A stretch of 64,000 nt of DNA from Streptomyces sp. R21 (GTDB lineage: Bacteria; Actinomycetota; Actinomycetes; Streptomycetales; Streptomycetaceae): positions 3,038,001 to 3,102,000 of the forward strand of contig NZ_CP163435.1 in assembly GCF_041051975.1 (NCBI RefSeq). The letters are read 5' to 3'. The position numbers and the translations under genes are program-made. The notes beneath the pieces were generated by a model. The model worked only from the letters and a program-made list of their open reading frames with translations. It searched no databases and was not told the origin of the DNA. Below, one piece after another: positions 17,491 to 26,859 of the stretch. Every line of letters begins with the position of its first letter. Positions within the stretch are counted from its first letter, which is position 1.

Positions 17491-19242
17491 CTACAAGCGG
17501 GTGTGTTGGGCCACCGTCGCCGGATCGGCCGGGCTGGTGCGCGTGACGTACTGCGGTACCGGGGTGGTGTCCTTGCCAGTGTCGCGGACGAGGCCGTAGC
17601 GGATCGCGCCCTGGGCCGGGCCGGTGGTGATGTCCGTGTCGGCCGCGGTCCAGCTCGACGGGAAGACGCTCAGGCCGTAGTCGGCGCCCCGCTCGTTCAC
17701 GGTGAGGGTGACCGAGCCGTCGAGGTAGAAGTACTCGTTCTGCCACATCTGCTGGGTGCCGTCCGGCAGTACGGCGTAGCCGATGGTGGGTCCGCCCATG
17801 CCGGACGTGTAGCCGTCGCCGCTGTCCGGAAAGGTGTCGTCCATCCGCCGGCCGCCGCCCGACGCCACGTGGAAGAGCTTGCCCTTCAGCCCGGTCCAGC
17901 TCGGCATGACCAGCCCGCCCGGCCGGTACTTCGGGGAGATCTGCCAGCGCACCAGGACATAGCCCTGTCCCTTGAGGGTCACGCCGTCACCGCGGTGATT
18001 CATCACGGCGTGCGCGCCGCCGGTGCTGGTGATCCCGGACTCGGGGCGGTGCGGCAGGGCGGCGGGCCGCGCGTCCGGCGCCGGGGCGTCGTCGACGCCG
18101 TCGACGACAGTGCCGTAGGCCTTGGCCGAAACGGAAGGGGAAGGCGAGGCGGACGGGGAGGCCGAGGGTGTCGGGCTCGGTGCGGCGGACGGGGTGCGGG
18201 ACGGCGGACGTGCCGTGCTCGCCGCCGTCGGTGCGAGGGCCTTCGGGGGCGGCGCGTCCGGCACCTGCGTCACGACGTACGCGCCGCCGGCGGCGAGGGT
18301 CGCGCCCGCCGTCACCGCGACGGCGGGCTTGGTCAGCACGCCCAGCACCTTCGCCGACCAGCCGACCGGGGCAGCCACGGCCGCGGCCGCCGCTGTCTTG
18401 CCGCCGAGCGCCAGGGACAGCGTGAAGCCGACGGGCACGGGGACGAGGGCGATTCCGACGAGGAGCCGTTCGGCCGGTACGACGGTCTCGGCGGGCCCGG
18501 AACAGAAGGCGCAGCCCCGGATGTGCCGGGCGAGCCGCTTGCGCCACACCGAGTCGGGCCGCCCGTCCCAGCGGGCGGTCACCTCGCGCAGGTCGGGGCA
18601 GGACGAGCCGAGGGAGCGCACGATGCCGCGTGCCGCCTCCAGTCGCGCCTTCATGCGCTGGACCCGGACGGCGGCGTGCTGGCGGCTGATGCCGACGGCG
18701 GCCGCCAGTTCACGCCGGGTGAGTTCGCCCGCGACCTCCAGCCACCACAGCGACAGCAGCTCGCGGTCCTCGTCGTCGAGCCAGCGCACGGCTTCCGCGA
18801 CCTCGCGCCGCTGCCCCTCCAACTGGAGCCGCAGCACGGTCAGTTCGGCGAAGTCGGCGGCCTGGTCGCCGGCGCCGTCGTCGAGTGTCTCGGAGGTCCG
18901 GCGGCGCGCCCGGTCCCGTATCTGGCGCATGGCGATGGCTACCAGCCAGGACCGGAAGCTGTCCGGGTCGCGCAGCGAGCCGAGGTTGTCGACGGCGCGC
19001 AGCATGGTCTCCTGCACGACGTCGTCGACGTCCGCGTGTCCGTTCAGGGCGCGGCCGACGATGTTGTAGACGAGGGGCAGCCAGCCGGCGACCAGCTCGT
19101 CGAGCGCGCGCCGGTCACCGGCCTGCGCGGCCGCGATGGTGGAGCGCCACTCCCGCCCGTCCACGTCCGTCCTTCCCCTGGTCTTTTCGTCTTCGGAACG
19201 TACCTTCTTGTCCATCGCCACGGCGCACGGGGCCATGTCCAC
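17491..19242 (-). CDS. ECF sigma factor fused to a membrane anchor and extracellular domain
   Basis: Residues 35-115 form a sigma region 2, with DVDDVVQETMLRAVDNLGSL. Residues 140-212 form a region 4 helix-turn-helix (LTRRELAAAVGISRQHAAVRVQRM). A zinc-type H240-x3-C244-x2-C247 motif follows, as in anti-sigma factors. A hydrophobic, Ala/Val-rich stretch near 256-330 probably spans the membrane. Next is a Pro/Ser/Thr-rich linker and a C-terminal domain of about 180 residues rich in Gly, Trp and Tyr, predicted outside the cell. The 583-residue length is about three times that of a plain ECF factor. This suggests a membrane-held sigma factor that senses outside signals. The first ATG is used; another (MDKK) lies nine codons later. 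Confidence 0.85.
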   Translation of the reverse strand: MDMAPCAVAMDKKVRSEDEKTRGRTDVDGREWRSTIAAAQAGDRRALDELVAGWLPLVYNIVGRALNGHADVDDVVQETMLRAVDNLGSLRDPDSFRSWLVAIAMRQIRDRARRRTSETLDDGAGDQAADFAELTVLRLQLEGQRREVAEAVRWLDDEDRELLSLWWLEVAGELTRRELAAAVGISRQHAAVRVQRMKARLEAARGIVRSLGSSCPDLREVTARWDGRPDSVWRKRLARHIRGCAFCSGPAETVVPAERLLVGIALVPVPVGFTLSLALGGKTAAAAAVAAPVGWSAKVLGVLTKPAVAVTAGATLAAGGAYVVTQVPDAPPPKALAPTAASTARPPSRTPSAAPSPTPSASPSASPSPSVSAKAYGTVVDGVDDAPAPDARPAALPHRPESGITSTGGAHAVMNHRGDGVTLKGQGYVLVRWQISPKYRPGGLVMPSWTGLKGKLFHVASGGGRRMDDTFPDSGDGYTSGMGGPTIGYAVLPDGTQQMWQNEYFYLDGSVTLTVNERGADYGLSVFPSSWTAADTDITTGPAQGAIRYGLVRDTGKDTTPVPQYVTRTSPADPATVAQHTRL

Positions 19243-19467
19243 GACGTTTCACCTCGGGAGACGGAGGGGGACGCTCCGCGATAACAGTTTTTCGCGAGGG
19301 TGGGCGGCGCGTGACTTTCGCCCCCGCGAGGACCCTCCCGAACCCCCTAGGGGCGACCCTTGCGCCGATGCGGGGGACGGCCCCTCCTCAGTGACGATCC
19401 CTGGGCAACGCGTACGGCCGCAGGATGAACATCATCTTCGACCGCGCATCGATCACAGGAGTGCTCA

Positions 19468-20616
19468 ATGGCCGTACGCCGCCCCGTAGTTGCCCTCGTC
19501 GCCGCCCTCGCCCTCGGTCTCGCCGCCGGCCCCCTGAGCGCGCCCGCGCTCGCCTCCCCCGGCACGGTCGCCGCGCGGACGACCGGACCCGACGCCGAGG
19601 CCCTGCGCGCCGCGCTCGCCGGGCTCCCGGACGCGGACGCGACCGCCGCGCTGGTGCGGGTCGGGGGCACCGACGGCCGCTGGCGCGGCAGCGCGGGCGT
19701 GCACGATCTCGCCGGCGGCCGGAAGGCGGACCCGAACGCGCTCTTCCGCGCAGGTTCGACCACGAAGGTGGTCACGGCGGCGGTGGTGCTGCGACTCGCG
19801 GCGGAGGGCAAGGTCGACCTGGGCACCCCGGTGCAGCACTATCTCCCCGGGCTCCTGTCGTCCGCCTTCAAGCCCGTCACCGTACGGCAGCTGCTGAACC
19901 ACACCAGCGGGATCCAGGCGGGTGACGGCTTCGGCGACGCCTTCGAGGACGCGTACGCGCACCGCTTCGACACGCTCACGCCGCAGCAGGTCGTCGCCTC
20001 GGCGGTGGCGAAGGGCCCGGAGTTCGACCCGGGTGAGCAGCAGGACTACCTGAACATCAACTACACGATCCTCGGCATGCTGATCGAGAAGGTCACGGGA
20101 CACTCGTACGCCTCCGAGGCCACCCGGCGCGTGCTGCGCCCCGCCGGGATGCACCACACGTACTTCCCCGGCACCGACCCCCGCATCCACGGCCCGCACA
20201 ACCACGGCTACCAGGCGGTGAAGCAGGCGGACGGCACGACGGAGTTCGTCGATGTCACCGAGTGGAACCAGGCGGACCGCTGGGCGGCCGGCGACATGAT
20301 CTCCACGACCGCGGACCTGGAGCGGCTGATCACCCACCTCTTCCGGGGCGAGATCGTCCCGAAGCCGCAGTTGGAGGAGATGTTCACCGTCCCCTCGAAC
20401 ATCGAGGGTGCCGACATGAGCGCCGGGCTCCAGCGCTTCGAGTACGGCGGCAAGGTGTACTGGCTCAAGTCGGGCGCCCGCTACGGCTACAGCGCGGTCG
20501 TCGTGGCCACCCGCGACCTCTCCCGCACCCTCGTCTACTCGGTCAACTCCACGGACGCGAAGGGCGAGTCGATGAACCCGGTGGCGCAGCGGATCGCGCT
20601 CGCGGCGCTCAAGTAG
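19468..20616 (+). CDS. Secreted serine hydrolase, beta-lactamase/D-Ala-D-Ala carboxypeptidase class
   Basis: The 382-residue protein has a signal peptide ending near residue 30 (PALAS). The nucleophile motif is AGSTTKV (S-x-x-K, near residue 95). LLNHTSG follows, then YLN (QDYLNINY, near 192), and KSG near residue 335. This is the class C beta-lactamase or R61 DD-peptidase fold, acting outside the cell on peptidoglycan stems or related amides and esters. The ATG has an AGGAG site 7 bases upstream. It is divergent from the ECF sigma gene across 225 bases, so the sigma factor could control it. Its end overlaps the next gene by 8 bases, tail to tail. Confidence 0.88.
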   Translation: MAVRRPVVALVAALALGLAAGPLSAPALASPGTVAARTTGPDAEALRAALAGLPDADATAALVRVGGTDGRWRGSAGVHDLAGGRKADPNALFRAGSTTKVVTAAVVLRLAAEGKVDLGTPVQHYLPGLLSSAFKPVTVRQLLNHTSGIQAGDGFGDAFEDAYAHRFDTLTPQQVVASAVAKGPEFDPGEQQDYLNINYTILGMLIEKVTGHSYASEATRRVLRPAGMHHTYFPGTDPRIHGPHNHGYQAVKQADGTTEFVDVTEWNQADRWAAGDMISTTADLERLITHLFRGEIVPKPQLEEMFTVPSNIEGADMSAGLQRFEYGGKVYWLKSGARYGYSAVVVATRDLSRTLVYSVNSTDAKGESMNPVAQRIALAALK

Positions 20617-21139
20617 CGAGCACGGGGGCAAAGACGGCGGTCAGTGCCTCCAGTCGCTTGATCTTCCTGCGCACGACGTACAGCGGGATCACCCCGAAGA
20701 CCCCGAAGGACATGTCGATGACCGACCACCAGAAGGGGATGGAGCGGAGCGGTCCGCAGATCAGGGCGAGCGGGACGATGCCGGCGCAGGCGATCATCGC
20801 GAACTCGACGACCCAGATGTTGCGGACCGGGTCGCGGTAGGGCCCGTAGAAGGCGACCGCGATCACGAGGTGCGCGAACGCCAGCCAGTCGGTGCCGTAC
20901 AGCAGGAAGGGGTACTGCTCGTCGGCGACGTCGATCCCCTGCCGTACGCGCTCGATCCAGTCCATGAGGGCGGGCAGGTGCTCCGGCACGGACAGGGACC
21001 TCAACAGGTCTTCGGTCCAGTGCAGTTCGTGCACCAGGGGGAAGGCCGTCGCCCCGCTCAGCACGAGGCAGACGACGAAGAGGACCAGCCACGCACGGAT
21101 GCCCTGGAGAAGGGCGACTCTGTCACCACTGTCGCTCAT
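20609..21139 (-). CDS. Conserved membrane protein, 176 aa
   Basis: Four hydrophobic helices are visible: near residues 16-38, 84-102, 112-132 and 136-155. The N-terminus (MSDSGDRVALLQGIRAW) and C-terminus (RRKIKRLEAL) are charged and probably cytoplasmic. The protein is rich in Trp and aromatic residues at the membrane borders. I do not recognise a functional motif. It lies just downstream of the orphan PotD-like gene on the same strand, separated by 60 bases going the other way, so a functional link is not supported. Confidence 0.75.
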   Translation of the reverse strand: MSDSGDRVALLQGIRAWLVLFVVCLVLSGATAFPLVHELHWTEDLLRSLSVPEHLPALMDWIERVRQGIDVADEQYPFLLYGTDWLAFAHLVIAVAFYGPYRDPVRNIWVVEFAMIACAGIVPLALICGPLRSIPFWWSVIDMSFGVFGVIPLYVVRRKIKRLEALTAVFAPVLAT

Positions 21140-21199
21140 GGCAGGAGCGTACGCCCTACTTGAACGTGTTCAAAACCCGCCCCGTACCCGCTGAAGGCG

Positions 21200-22390
21200 C
21201 TACAGCCCCGCGATCGCGTTCCACCGCTTGGCGAACTCCGTGCGTTCCGTGGACGTGATGTCGCGGGCGATCGCGAGGCGCCTGCGCATCCCGGAGTCGG
21301 GGAAGATCAGCGGGTCCTCGGCGAGGGCGGCGGTGTCCTTGTCCTTGGACGAGGCGAGGATGTCCTGGGCGGCGGGGACCGGGCAGACGTAGTTGACCCA
21401 GGCGGCCAGTTCCGCGGCGACCTCCGGCTGGTAGTAGTAGTCGACGAGCTTCTCCGCGTTGGCCTTGTGGCGGGCCAGGTTGGGGATCATCAGCGACTCC
21501 GCCCAGAGCTCCGCGCCCTCCTCGGGGACGACGAAGCGGATGTCGGGGTCGTCGGCCTGGAGCTGGATCACGTCCCCGGAGTACGCCTGACAGGCGAGGA
21601 CGTCACCGCTCGACAGGTCCTTGATGTAGTCGTTGCCCGTGAAGCGCCGGATGTGGCCGCTGCGCACGTTCTTCTCGACCTGGTCGCAGACCCGGTGGAA
21701 GTCGTCCGCGGTCCACCGGGTGATGTCGACGCCGTTGCCCTGCATGAGCAGCGCGAACGCCTCGTCGAGGCCGGAGAGCAGGGTGACCCGGCCCTTCAGG
21801 TCGTCCGCCCACAGGTCGGAGACGTGCTTGATCTCGCGGCCGACCCTGCGGCGGTTGTACGCGATGCCGGTGATCCCGGACTGCCACGGCACGGTCGACC
21901 TGCGCCCTGGGTCGAAAGCGGGCGAACGCAGCAGCGGGTCAAGGTACTTGGTGACGTTGGGCTGGCGGGCGCGGTCCATTTCCTGGACCCAGCCGAGCCG
22001 GACGAACCGGGCGCACATCCAGTCGCTGATGACGATCAGGTCGCGGCCCGTCCGCTGGTGGTTCATGAGGGAGGGGCTGATCTTGCCGAAGAACTCGTCG
22101 TTGTCGTTGATCTCCTCGACGTAGTCGACGGAGATCCCGGTGCGCTCCTCGAAGGCGTCCAGCGTGGGCCGCCGAGTCGTGTCCTCGTCGTCGGTGTCGA
22201 TGTACAGCGGCCAGTTCGCCCAGGTCAGCCGCTTGTCACTGGCGGAGAGGTCGGCTCCGGCACGGTCGCCGGGTGACACATAGGCGGCGGGGACCCCGCA
22301 GCCCGCGAGGGCGCCGAGCGCCGCACCACCGCCGAGGGCACGCAGCAGGGACCGACGGGACGGCGAGAACTTCTTCGGCGTGTGGGGCAC
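21200..22390 (-). CDS. Orphan PotD-like polyamine-binding lipoprotein
   Basis: The 396-residue protein has a twin-arginine signal (SRRSLLRALGG) and lipobox LAGC (near residue 30). It parallels the operon PotD along its length: WANWPLYIDTDDED, TGRDLIVISDW, IRRFTGNDYIKDL, and YYYQPEVAAELAAWVNYVCPV. No permease or ATPase gene accompanies it. It may share the PotABC machinery at 8-11 kb with a different ligand preference, or act as a sensor. Replacement of PotD's EYMD by PLYID near the ligand cleft suggests a changed pocket, but that is inference. Confidence 0.87.
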   Translation of the reverse strand: MPHTPKKFSPSRRSLLRALGGGAALGALAGCGVPAAYVSPGDRAGADLSASDKRLTWANWPLYIDTDDEDTTRRPTLDAFEERTGISVDYVEEINDNDEFFGKISPSLMNHQRTGRDLIVISDWMCARFVRLGWVQEMDRARQPNVTKYLDPLLRSPAFDPGRRSTVPWQSGITGIAYNRRRVGREIKHVSDLWADDLKGRVTLLSGLDEAFALLMQGNGVDITRWTADDFHRVCDQVEKNVRSGHIRRFTGNDYIKDLSSGDVLACQAYSGDVIQLQADDPDIRFVVPEEGAELWAESLMIPNLARHKANAEKLVDYYYQPEVAAELAAWVNYVCPVPAAQDILASSKDKDTAALAEDPLIFPDSGMRRRLAIARDITSTERTEFAKRWNAIAGL

Positions 22391-22515
22391 GTGGGCAGCA
22401 TGCCGTCATGCCCTGTGCTCGAACAATGGACGCTGCGTCAAGCGGTGGCGCACCGACCCGACACCCTGTCGATCAGTCCATACGGGAGCGGTCGCCGCGG
22501 CTCAGACCATACGGC

Positions 22516-23397
22516 TCAGTCCGTACGCCGACGGGTGGCGACCGGCGCGCTCCAACTGGCGAGCAGTCCGAGCGCGTCCTCCGCGCCCGTGCCCGGCACC
22601 GGCAGATAGTTGACCAGGACCTGGCCGGGCTCCGGGGTGTGCAGGATCTCGAAGTCGAGGTCGAGCGCGCCGACCAGCGGATGGCGCAGCCCGTACCGCC
22701 CGGGCCCCTTGTCCCGTACGTCCTGGCGCGCCCACAGCACCCGGAACTCCTCGCTCTTCATGGCGAGCGTGCCGATCAGCCCGGCCAGTACGGGATCGTC
22801 CTGGTGCCGTCCCGCGCCGACCCGCAGGAACGCGACCGTGGACTCCGCCTTGGCCCCCCAACTGTCCGCGAACAGCTCGCGGTAGGCGGGGTCGAGGAAC
22901 ACGAGATGCGCGAACGTCCGCTCGTCCGGCGGCAGTTGGCCGAAGTCGCCGAAGACGGCGGCCGCGAGGGAGTTCCAGGCCATCACCTGGGTGGCGTGCC
23001 CGCACAGATAGGCGGGCCCCGGCTGCGCGTCGATCAGCCGGCGCAGCGCGGGCCGTACGGCGGCACCCTGCGGTGCACGGGCCCTGCTGGGGCGGGCCGG
23101 CAGCGCCCGGTCCGGGCGGGCGAGGTTGCGCAGGTGCTCCTGCTCGGCCTCGTCCAGGCGCAGCGCCCGCCCCACGGCTTCGAGCACGCCGTCCGACACA
23201 TGCGGGTTGCGGCCCTGCTCCAGCCGTACGTAGTACTCGACGCTGACGCCCGCGAGCTGCGCCAGCTCCTCGCGGCGCAGCCCCGGCACCCGGCGCTGCC
23301 CGTAGGAGGCCAGCCCCACGTCGTCCGGCCGGAGCCGGGCCCGCCGGGACCGCAGGAACTGGCTGAGTTCGGTACGCCGCTCTCCCACCGCTGTCAT
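22516..23397 (-). CDS. XRE-family regulator with MmyB-like ligand domain
   Basis: The 293-residue protein begins with a helix-turn-helix (VPGLRREELAQLAGVSVEYYVRLEQGR, residues 36-62). It continues with the MmyB-like C-terminal domain: NLAR, LCGHATQVMAWNSLAAAVFGDF, and a late DLDFEILHTPEPGQVLVNYLPV segment. In this family the C-terminal domain binds a fatty-acid-like or other hydrophobic ligand, and the gene usually controls the divergent neighbour. Here the neighbour is an aldo/keto reductase starting about 165 bases away. The ATG at 23397 immediately precedes the conserved RTELSQFLRSRR. Confidence 0.88.
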   Translation of the reverse strand: MTAVGERRTELSQFLRSRRARLRPDDVGLASYGQRRVPGLRREELAQLAGVSVEYYVRLEQGRNPHVSDGVLEAVGRALRLDEAEQEHLRNLARPDRALPARPSRARAPQGAAVRPALRRLIDAQPGPAYLCGHATQVMAWNSLAAAVFGDFGQLPPDERTFAHLVFLDPAYRELFADSWGAKAESTVAFLRVGAGRHQDDPVLAGLIGTLAMKSEEFRVLWARQDVRDKGPGRYGLRHPLVGALDLDFEILHTPEPGQVLVNYLPVPGTGAEDALGLLASWSAPVATRRRTD

Positions 23398-23563
23398 GCG
23401 TCCGAGTATCCCCGGCGGGCGGCGCGCGTGGGTGGTCAAGTCTTTCCCCCCGTTCGGACGTGCCTGTCGGGGCTCCGGCGACAGGCGCAGAGTCGTGGTC
23501 ACAGGCGGCGTCCGTGCCCGACGCACGGACGGCGGCGGACAACTCATGGACGGATGTACGACG

Positions 23564-24571
23564 ATGACTCTCCCCCGGCGCTCCCTCGGCTCGACCGGAC
23601 TGTCCCTCTCCAGGATCGGTCTCGGCGGCTGGTCGTTCGGCGGTGACGGCTGGCGCTTCACCTGGGGCGCACAGGACGACGCGCAGTCGATCGCGACCGT
23701 GCACCGCGCGGTCGAGCTCGGCGTCAACTGGATCGACACGGCTGCCGTGTACGGCCTCGGGCACTCCGAGGAGGTGATCGGCAAGGCGCTGGCCGGGCTG
23801 CCCGAGGCCGACCGCCCATACGTCTTCACCAAGGCGGGCCTCGTCTGGGACCCGGAGAACCCGACCCTCGCGCCCAGCCGGATCATGCGGCCCGACAGCG
23901 TGCGCCGCGAGGTCGAGGACTCGCTGCGCCGGCTCGGCGTCGAGACGATCGACCTCTACCAGGTGCACTGGCCGGACACGGGCGCCTCACTGGACTGGGA
24001 CGGCGAGGGCACTCCCGCCGGGGGCGGCCGGGTCACCCCGCTGGAGGAGTACTGGCAGGTCATGGCCGATCTGAAGGCCGAGGGCAAGGTGCGGGCGATC
24101 GGGCTGTCCAACCACGGTCCCGAGCAGCTGGAGATCGCCCGGCGGATCGCACCCGTCGACGCGATCCAGCCGCCGCTGTCCGTCCTCAACCGCACCGCCG
24201 AGCCGGAGATCGACTGGGCCGCGGACCACGGCACCGGCGTGATCGTCTACTCGCCGCAGCACTCCGGCCTGCTCACCGGTTCCTTCACCCGCGAACGCGT
24301 GGCGTCCCTCGCCCCCTCCGACTGGCGCCGCACGCACCCGGACTTCACCCGCGACCTCGATCGCAACCTGGACACGGTCGAACGGCTGCGTACGGTCGCC
24401 GAGGCGCACGGCACGACCGTCGGTGCCGTCGCCATCGCGTGGGTCCTGGCCCGGCCGGGTGTCACGGGTGCGATCGTGGGGGCCCGCCGACCGGAACAGA
24501 CGGCGGACTGGCAGCGGGCGGCCGCGCTGGAGCTGACGGCGGCGGAGTCGTCGTACATCGCGGCGGGCTGA
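23564..24571 (+). CDS. Aldo/keto reductase
   Basis: The 335-residue TIM-barrel NADPH oxidoreductase has the tetrad in WIDTAAVYGLGHSEEVIGKAL (Asp and Tyr), the lysine of YVFTKAGLVW and the histidine of YQVHWPD. The C-terminal cofactor loop reads PGVTGAIVGARRPEQ. The N-terminal RSLGSTGLSLSRIGLGGW is typical of bacterial AKRs. The ATG at 23564 is preferred because the protein then begins three residues before the conserved RRSLG; an ATG six codons earlier is equally open. It is divergent from, and probably controlled by, the XRE regulator. The physiological substrate is unknown. Confidence 0.87.
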   Translation: MTLPRRSLGSTGLSLSRIGLGGWSFGGDGWRFTWGAQDDAQSIATVHRAVELGVNWIDTAAVYGLGHSEEVIGKALAGLPEADRPYVFTKAGLVWDPENPTLAPSRIMRPDSVRREVEDSLRRLGVETIDLYQVHWPDTGASLDWDGEGTPAGGGRVTPLEEYWQVMADLKAEGKVRAIGLSNHGPEQLEIARRIAPVDAIQPPLSVLNRTAEPEIDWAADHGTGVIVYSPQHSGLLTGSFTRERVASLAPSDWRRTHPDFTRDLDRNLDTVERLRTVAEAHGTTVGAVAIAWVLARPGVTGAIVGARRPEQTADWQRAAALELTAAESSYIAAG

Positions 24572-24650
24572 CCTCCACGGTCGGCCCGGCCTCCGGGCGA
24601 CCCCGGCCTCAGCGCGCGCACCAAGGACGCCCGACCACCCCGGAGGGGGA

Positions 24651-24699
24651 AACGGCGCGGCCCCGGACGGGATCAACTCCCGTCCGGGGCCGCGCCGTT
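24651..24699. terminator. Perfect 22-bp hairpin between convergent genes
   Basis: Positions 24651-24672 and 24678-24699 are exact reverse complements around a 5-base loop. The position between the reductase stop and the dehydrogenase stop suits a two-way terminator. The stem begins AA and ends TT, giving only a short U-run on either strand. Confidence 0.85.
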
Positions 24700-24706
24700 G
24701 AAAGAC

Positions 24707-26146
24707 CTACGCGTCCAGCGACGTCATCACGTGCTTGATGCGGGTGTAGTCCTCGAAGCCGTAGGCCGAGAGGTCCTTGCCGTAGCCGGACTTCTTGAAG
24801 CCGCCGTGCGGCATCTCGGCGACCAGCGGGATGTGGGTGTTGATCCACACGCAGCCGAAGTCGAGGGACTTGGACAGCCGCATCGCGCGCCCGTGGTCCT
24901 TGGTCCACACCGAGGAGGCGAGGGCGTAGTCGACGCCGTTCGCCCACTGGATCGCCTGCGCCTCGTCCGAGAAGGACTGCACGGTGATGACCGGGCCGAA
25001 GACCTCGTTCTGGATGATCTCGTCGTCCTGCTTCAGGCCGGAGACGACGGTCGCGGCGTAGAAGTAGCCCTTCTCGCCGACCCGGTGGCCACCCGCCTCG
25101 ACCTTGGCGTGGGCGGGCAGGCGCTCGATGAACCCGGTGACCTGCTTGAGCTGGTTCGGGTTGTTGAGCGGCCCGTAGAGCACGTCCTCGTCGTCCGGCT
25201 GCCCGGTCTTCGTGTCCGCGGCGGCCTTGGCGAGCGCGGCCACGAACTCGTCGTGGATCGACTCCTGGACGAGGACGCGGGTGGCGGCCGTACAGTCCTG
25301 GCCGGCGTTGAAGAAGCCCGCGACCGAGATGTCCTCGACGGCCTTGGCGATGTCGGTGTCCTCGAAGACCACGACCGGCGCCTTGCCGCCCAGCTCCAGG
25401 TGGACCCGCTTGAGGTCCTTGGAGGCGGACTCGGCGACGGACATGCCCGCGCGCACCGAACCGGTGATGGAGGCCATCGCCGGGGTCGGGTGCTCGACCA
25501 TCGCGCGGCCGGTGTCACGGTCGCCGGTAATGACGTTGAAGACGCCCTTGGGCAGGATGCCGCCGATGATGTCGGCGATCAGGACGGTGGAGGCGGGGGT
25601 CGTGTCCGAGGGCTTGAGGACGACCGTGTTGCCCGCGGCGAGCGCCGGGGCGAACTTCCATACGGCCATCATCATCGGGTAGTTCCACGGCGCGACCTGC
25701 GCGCAGACGCCGATCGGCTCACGGCGGATGATGGAGGTCATGCCCTCCATGTACTCGCCGGCGCTCCGCCCCTCCAGCATGCGGGCGGCGCCCGCGAAGA
25801 AGCGGATCTGGTCCACCATCGGCGGGATCTCCTCGGAGCGGGTCAGCCCGATCGGCTTGCCCGTGTTCTCCACCTCGGCCGCGATGAGCTCCTCGGCGCG
25901 CTCCTCGAACGCGTCAGCGATCTTCAGGAGGGCCTTCTGCCGCTCGGCGGGCGTCTGGTCGCGCCAGGCCGGGAAGGCCTCGGCGGCGGCCGCCATCGCG
26001 GCGTCGACGTCCGCCTGTCCGGAAAGCGGCGCGGTCGCGTACGCCTCACCGGTCGCGGGGTTGACCACCTCCGTGGTCCGCCCATCGGCGGCATCGCGGA
26101 ATTCTCCGTCGATGTAATTGCGCAGACGACGCAGCTCGGTGCTCAC
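24707..26146 (-). CDS. Aldehyde dehydrogenase, gamma-aminobutyraldehyde type (second copy)
   Basis: The 479-residue enzyme shares the family motifs: [19 protein letters not shown] near residue 145, SITGSVRAG, catalytic glutamate in [13 protein letters not shown] (near 250) and catalytic cysteine in [11 protein letters not shown] (near 284). It resembles E. coli PatD/YdcW and would convert 4-aminobutyraldehyde to GABA with NAD. The GTG at 26146 has an AGGAGGG site. The divergent Lrp regulator and the aminotransferase beyond it suggest a putrescine transaminase plus dehydrogenase unit, parallel to the glutamylation-type operon at 6-13 kb. Confidence 0.9.
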   Translation of the reverse strand: MSTELRRLRNYIDGEFRDAADGRTTEVVNPATGEAYATAPLSGQADVDAAMAAAAEAFPAWRDQTPAERQKALLKIADAFEERAEELIAAEVENTGKPIGLTRSEEIPPMVDQIRFFAGAARMLEGRSAGEYMEGMTSIIRREPIGVCAQVAPWNYPMMMAVWKFAPALAAGNTVVLKPSDTTPASTVLIADIIGGILPKGVFNVITGDRDTGRAMVEHPTPAMASITGSVRAGMSVAESASKDLKRVHLELGGKAPVVVFEDTDIAKAVEDISVAGFFNAGQDCTAATRVLVQESIHDEFVAALAKAAADTKTGQPDDEDVLYGPLNNPNQLKQVTGFIERLPAHAKVEAGGHRVGEKGYFYAATVVSGLKQDDEIIQNEVFGPVITVQSFSDEAQAIQWANGVDYALASSVWTKDHGRAMRLSKSLDFGCVWINTHIPLVAEMPHGGFKKSGYGKDLSAYGFEDYTRIKHVMTSLDA

Positions 26147-26258
26147 TGCCCGGCCCTCCTGTCGGTGTCCAACGACCCAGGTGTCCACTACCTGAGATGC
26201 CTGGGACCCACCCTAATCCGTGCTGCCACGTTTTCAACACCCCTGGTCGCCCCAGAAC

Positions 26259-26320
26259 TGCGAAATCCGCAAGACACGTACTCGTAAACAACGAATTTCA
26301 TCGCTACGGCCTTGCGGAAC
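26259..26320. promoter_or_regulatory. Candidate Lrp operator region
   Basis: In the 186-base gap between the divergent dehydrogenase and Lrp genes, TGCG-n5-CGCA (26259-26271) forms a palindrome, and its right half CTTGCGGA (minus strand) recurs on the plus strand at 26311-26318. Paired, face-to-face sites flanking an AT-rich stretch are common for Lrp proteins that control themselves and a divergent target. Confidence 0.4.
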
Positions 26321-26332
26321 TGTCGAGACGTC

Positions 26333-26857
26333 GTGCACAGTGAGGTCGTGGCCAGTCGAAGCGCAGACCCCAGGGACGCACGGGACACCCGTGAGTCCAG
26401 GAACGGCACTCCCCAGCTGGATGCCGTCTCCCTCGCCATCATCGAGCAGTTGCAGCAGGACGGACGCCGTCCGTACGCCGCGATCGGCAAGGCCGTCGGC
26501 CTCTCCGAGGCGGCCGTGCGCCAGCGCGTGCAGAAGCTGCTCGACCAGGGCGTGATGCAGATCGTCGCCGTCACGGACCCGCTCACCGTGGGTTTCCGCA
26601 GGCAGGCGATGGTGGGCGTCAATGTCGAGGGCGACCTCGACCCGGTGGCGGACGCGCTGACGGCCATGTCGGAAGTCGAGTACGTGGTGATGACCGCGGG
26701 CTCGTTCGACATCCTCGCCGAGATCGTCTGCGAGGACGACGACCACCTGCTGGACGTCATCAACAAACGCATCCGGGCCCTGCCCGGCGTGCGCTCCACC
26801 GAGAGCTTCGTTTATCTGAAGCTCAAGAAGCAGACCTACATGTGGGGAACCCGATAG
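26333..26857 (+). CDS. Lrp/AsnC-family transcriptional regulator
   Basis: The product of about 174 residues has an N-terminal helix-turn-helix (LQQDGRRPYAAIGKAVGLSEAAVRQRVQKLLDQGV, about residues 40-74) and a C-terminal RAM effector domain (EVEYVVMTAGSFDILAEIVCEDDDHLLDVI). The GTG at 26333 is used; a GTG at 26348 is also plausible, and neither has a clear ribosome site. It lies directly before the aminotransferase (2-base gap) and divergent from the aldehyde dehydrogenase, so it probably senses an amino acid or polyamine product and controls both. Confidence 0.88.
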   Translation: MHSEVVASRSADPRDARDTRESRNGTPQLDAVSLAIIEQLQQDGRRPYAAIGKAVGLSEAAVRQRVQKLLDQGVMQIVAVTDPLTVGFRRQAMVGVNVEGDLDPVADALTAMSEVEYVVMTAGSFDILAEIVCEDDDHLLDVINKRIRALPGVRSTESFVYLKLKKQTYMWGTR

Positions 26858-26859
26858 CC

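Noticed and set aside
24698..26287. Long open frame on the plus strand opposite the aldehyde dehydrogenase
   Set aside because: Its protein is low-complexity, rich in Arg, Asp, Gly and Val, as expected for the antisense of a high-GC gene. The minus-strand gene has clear catalytic motifs.
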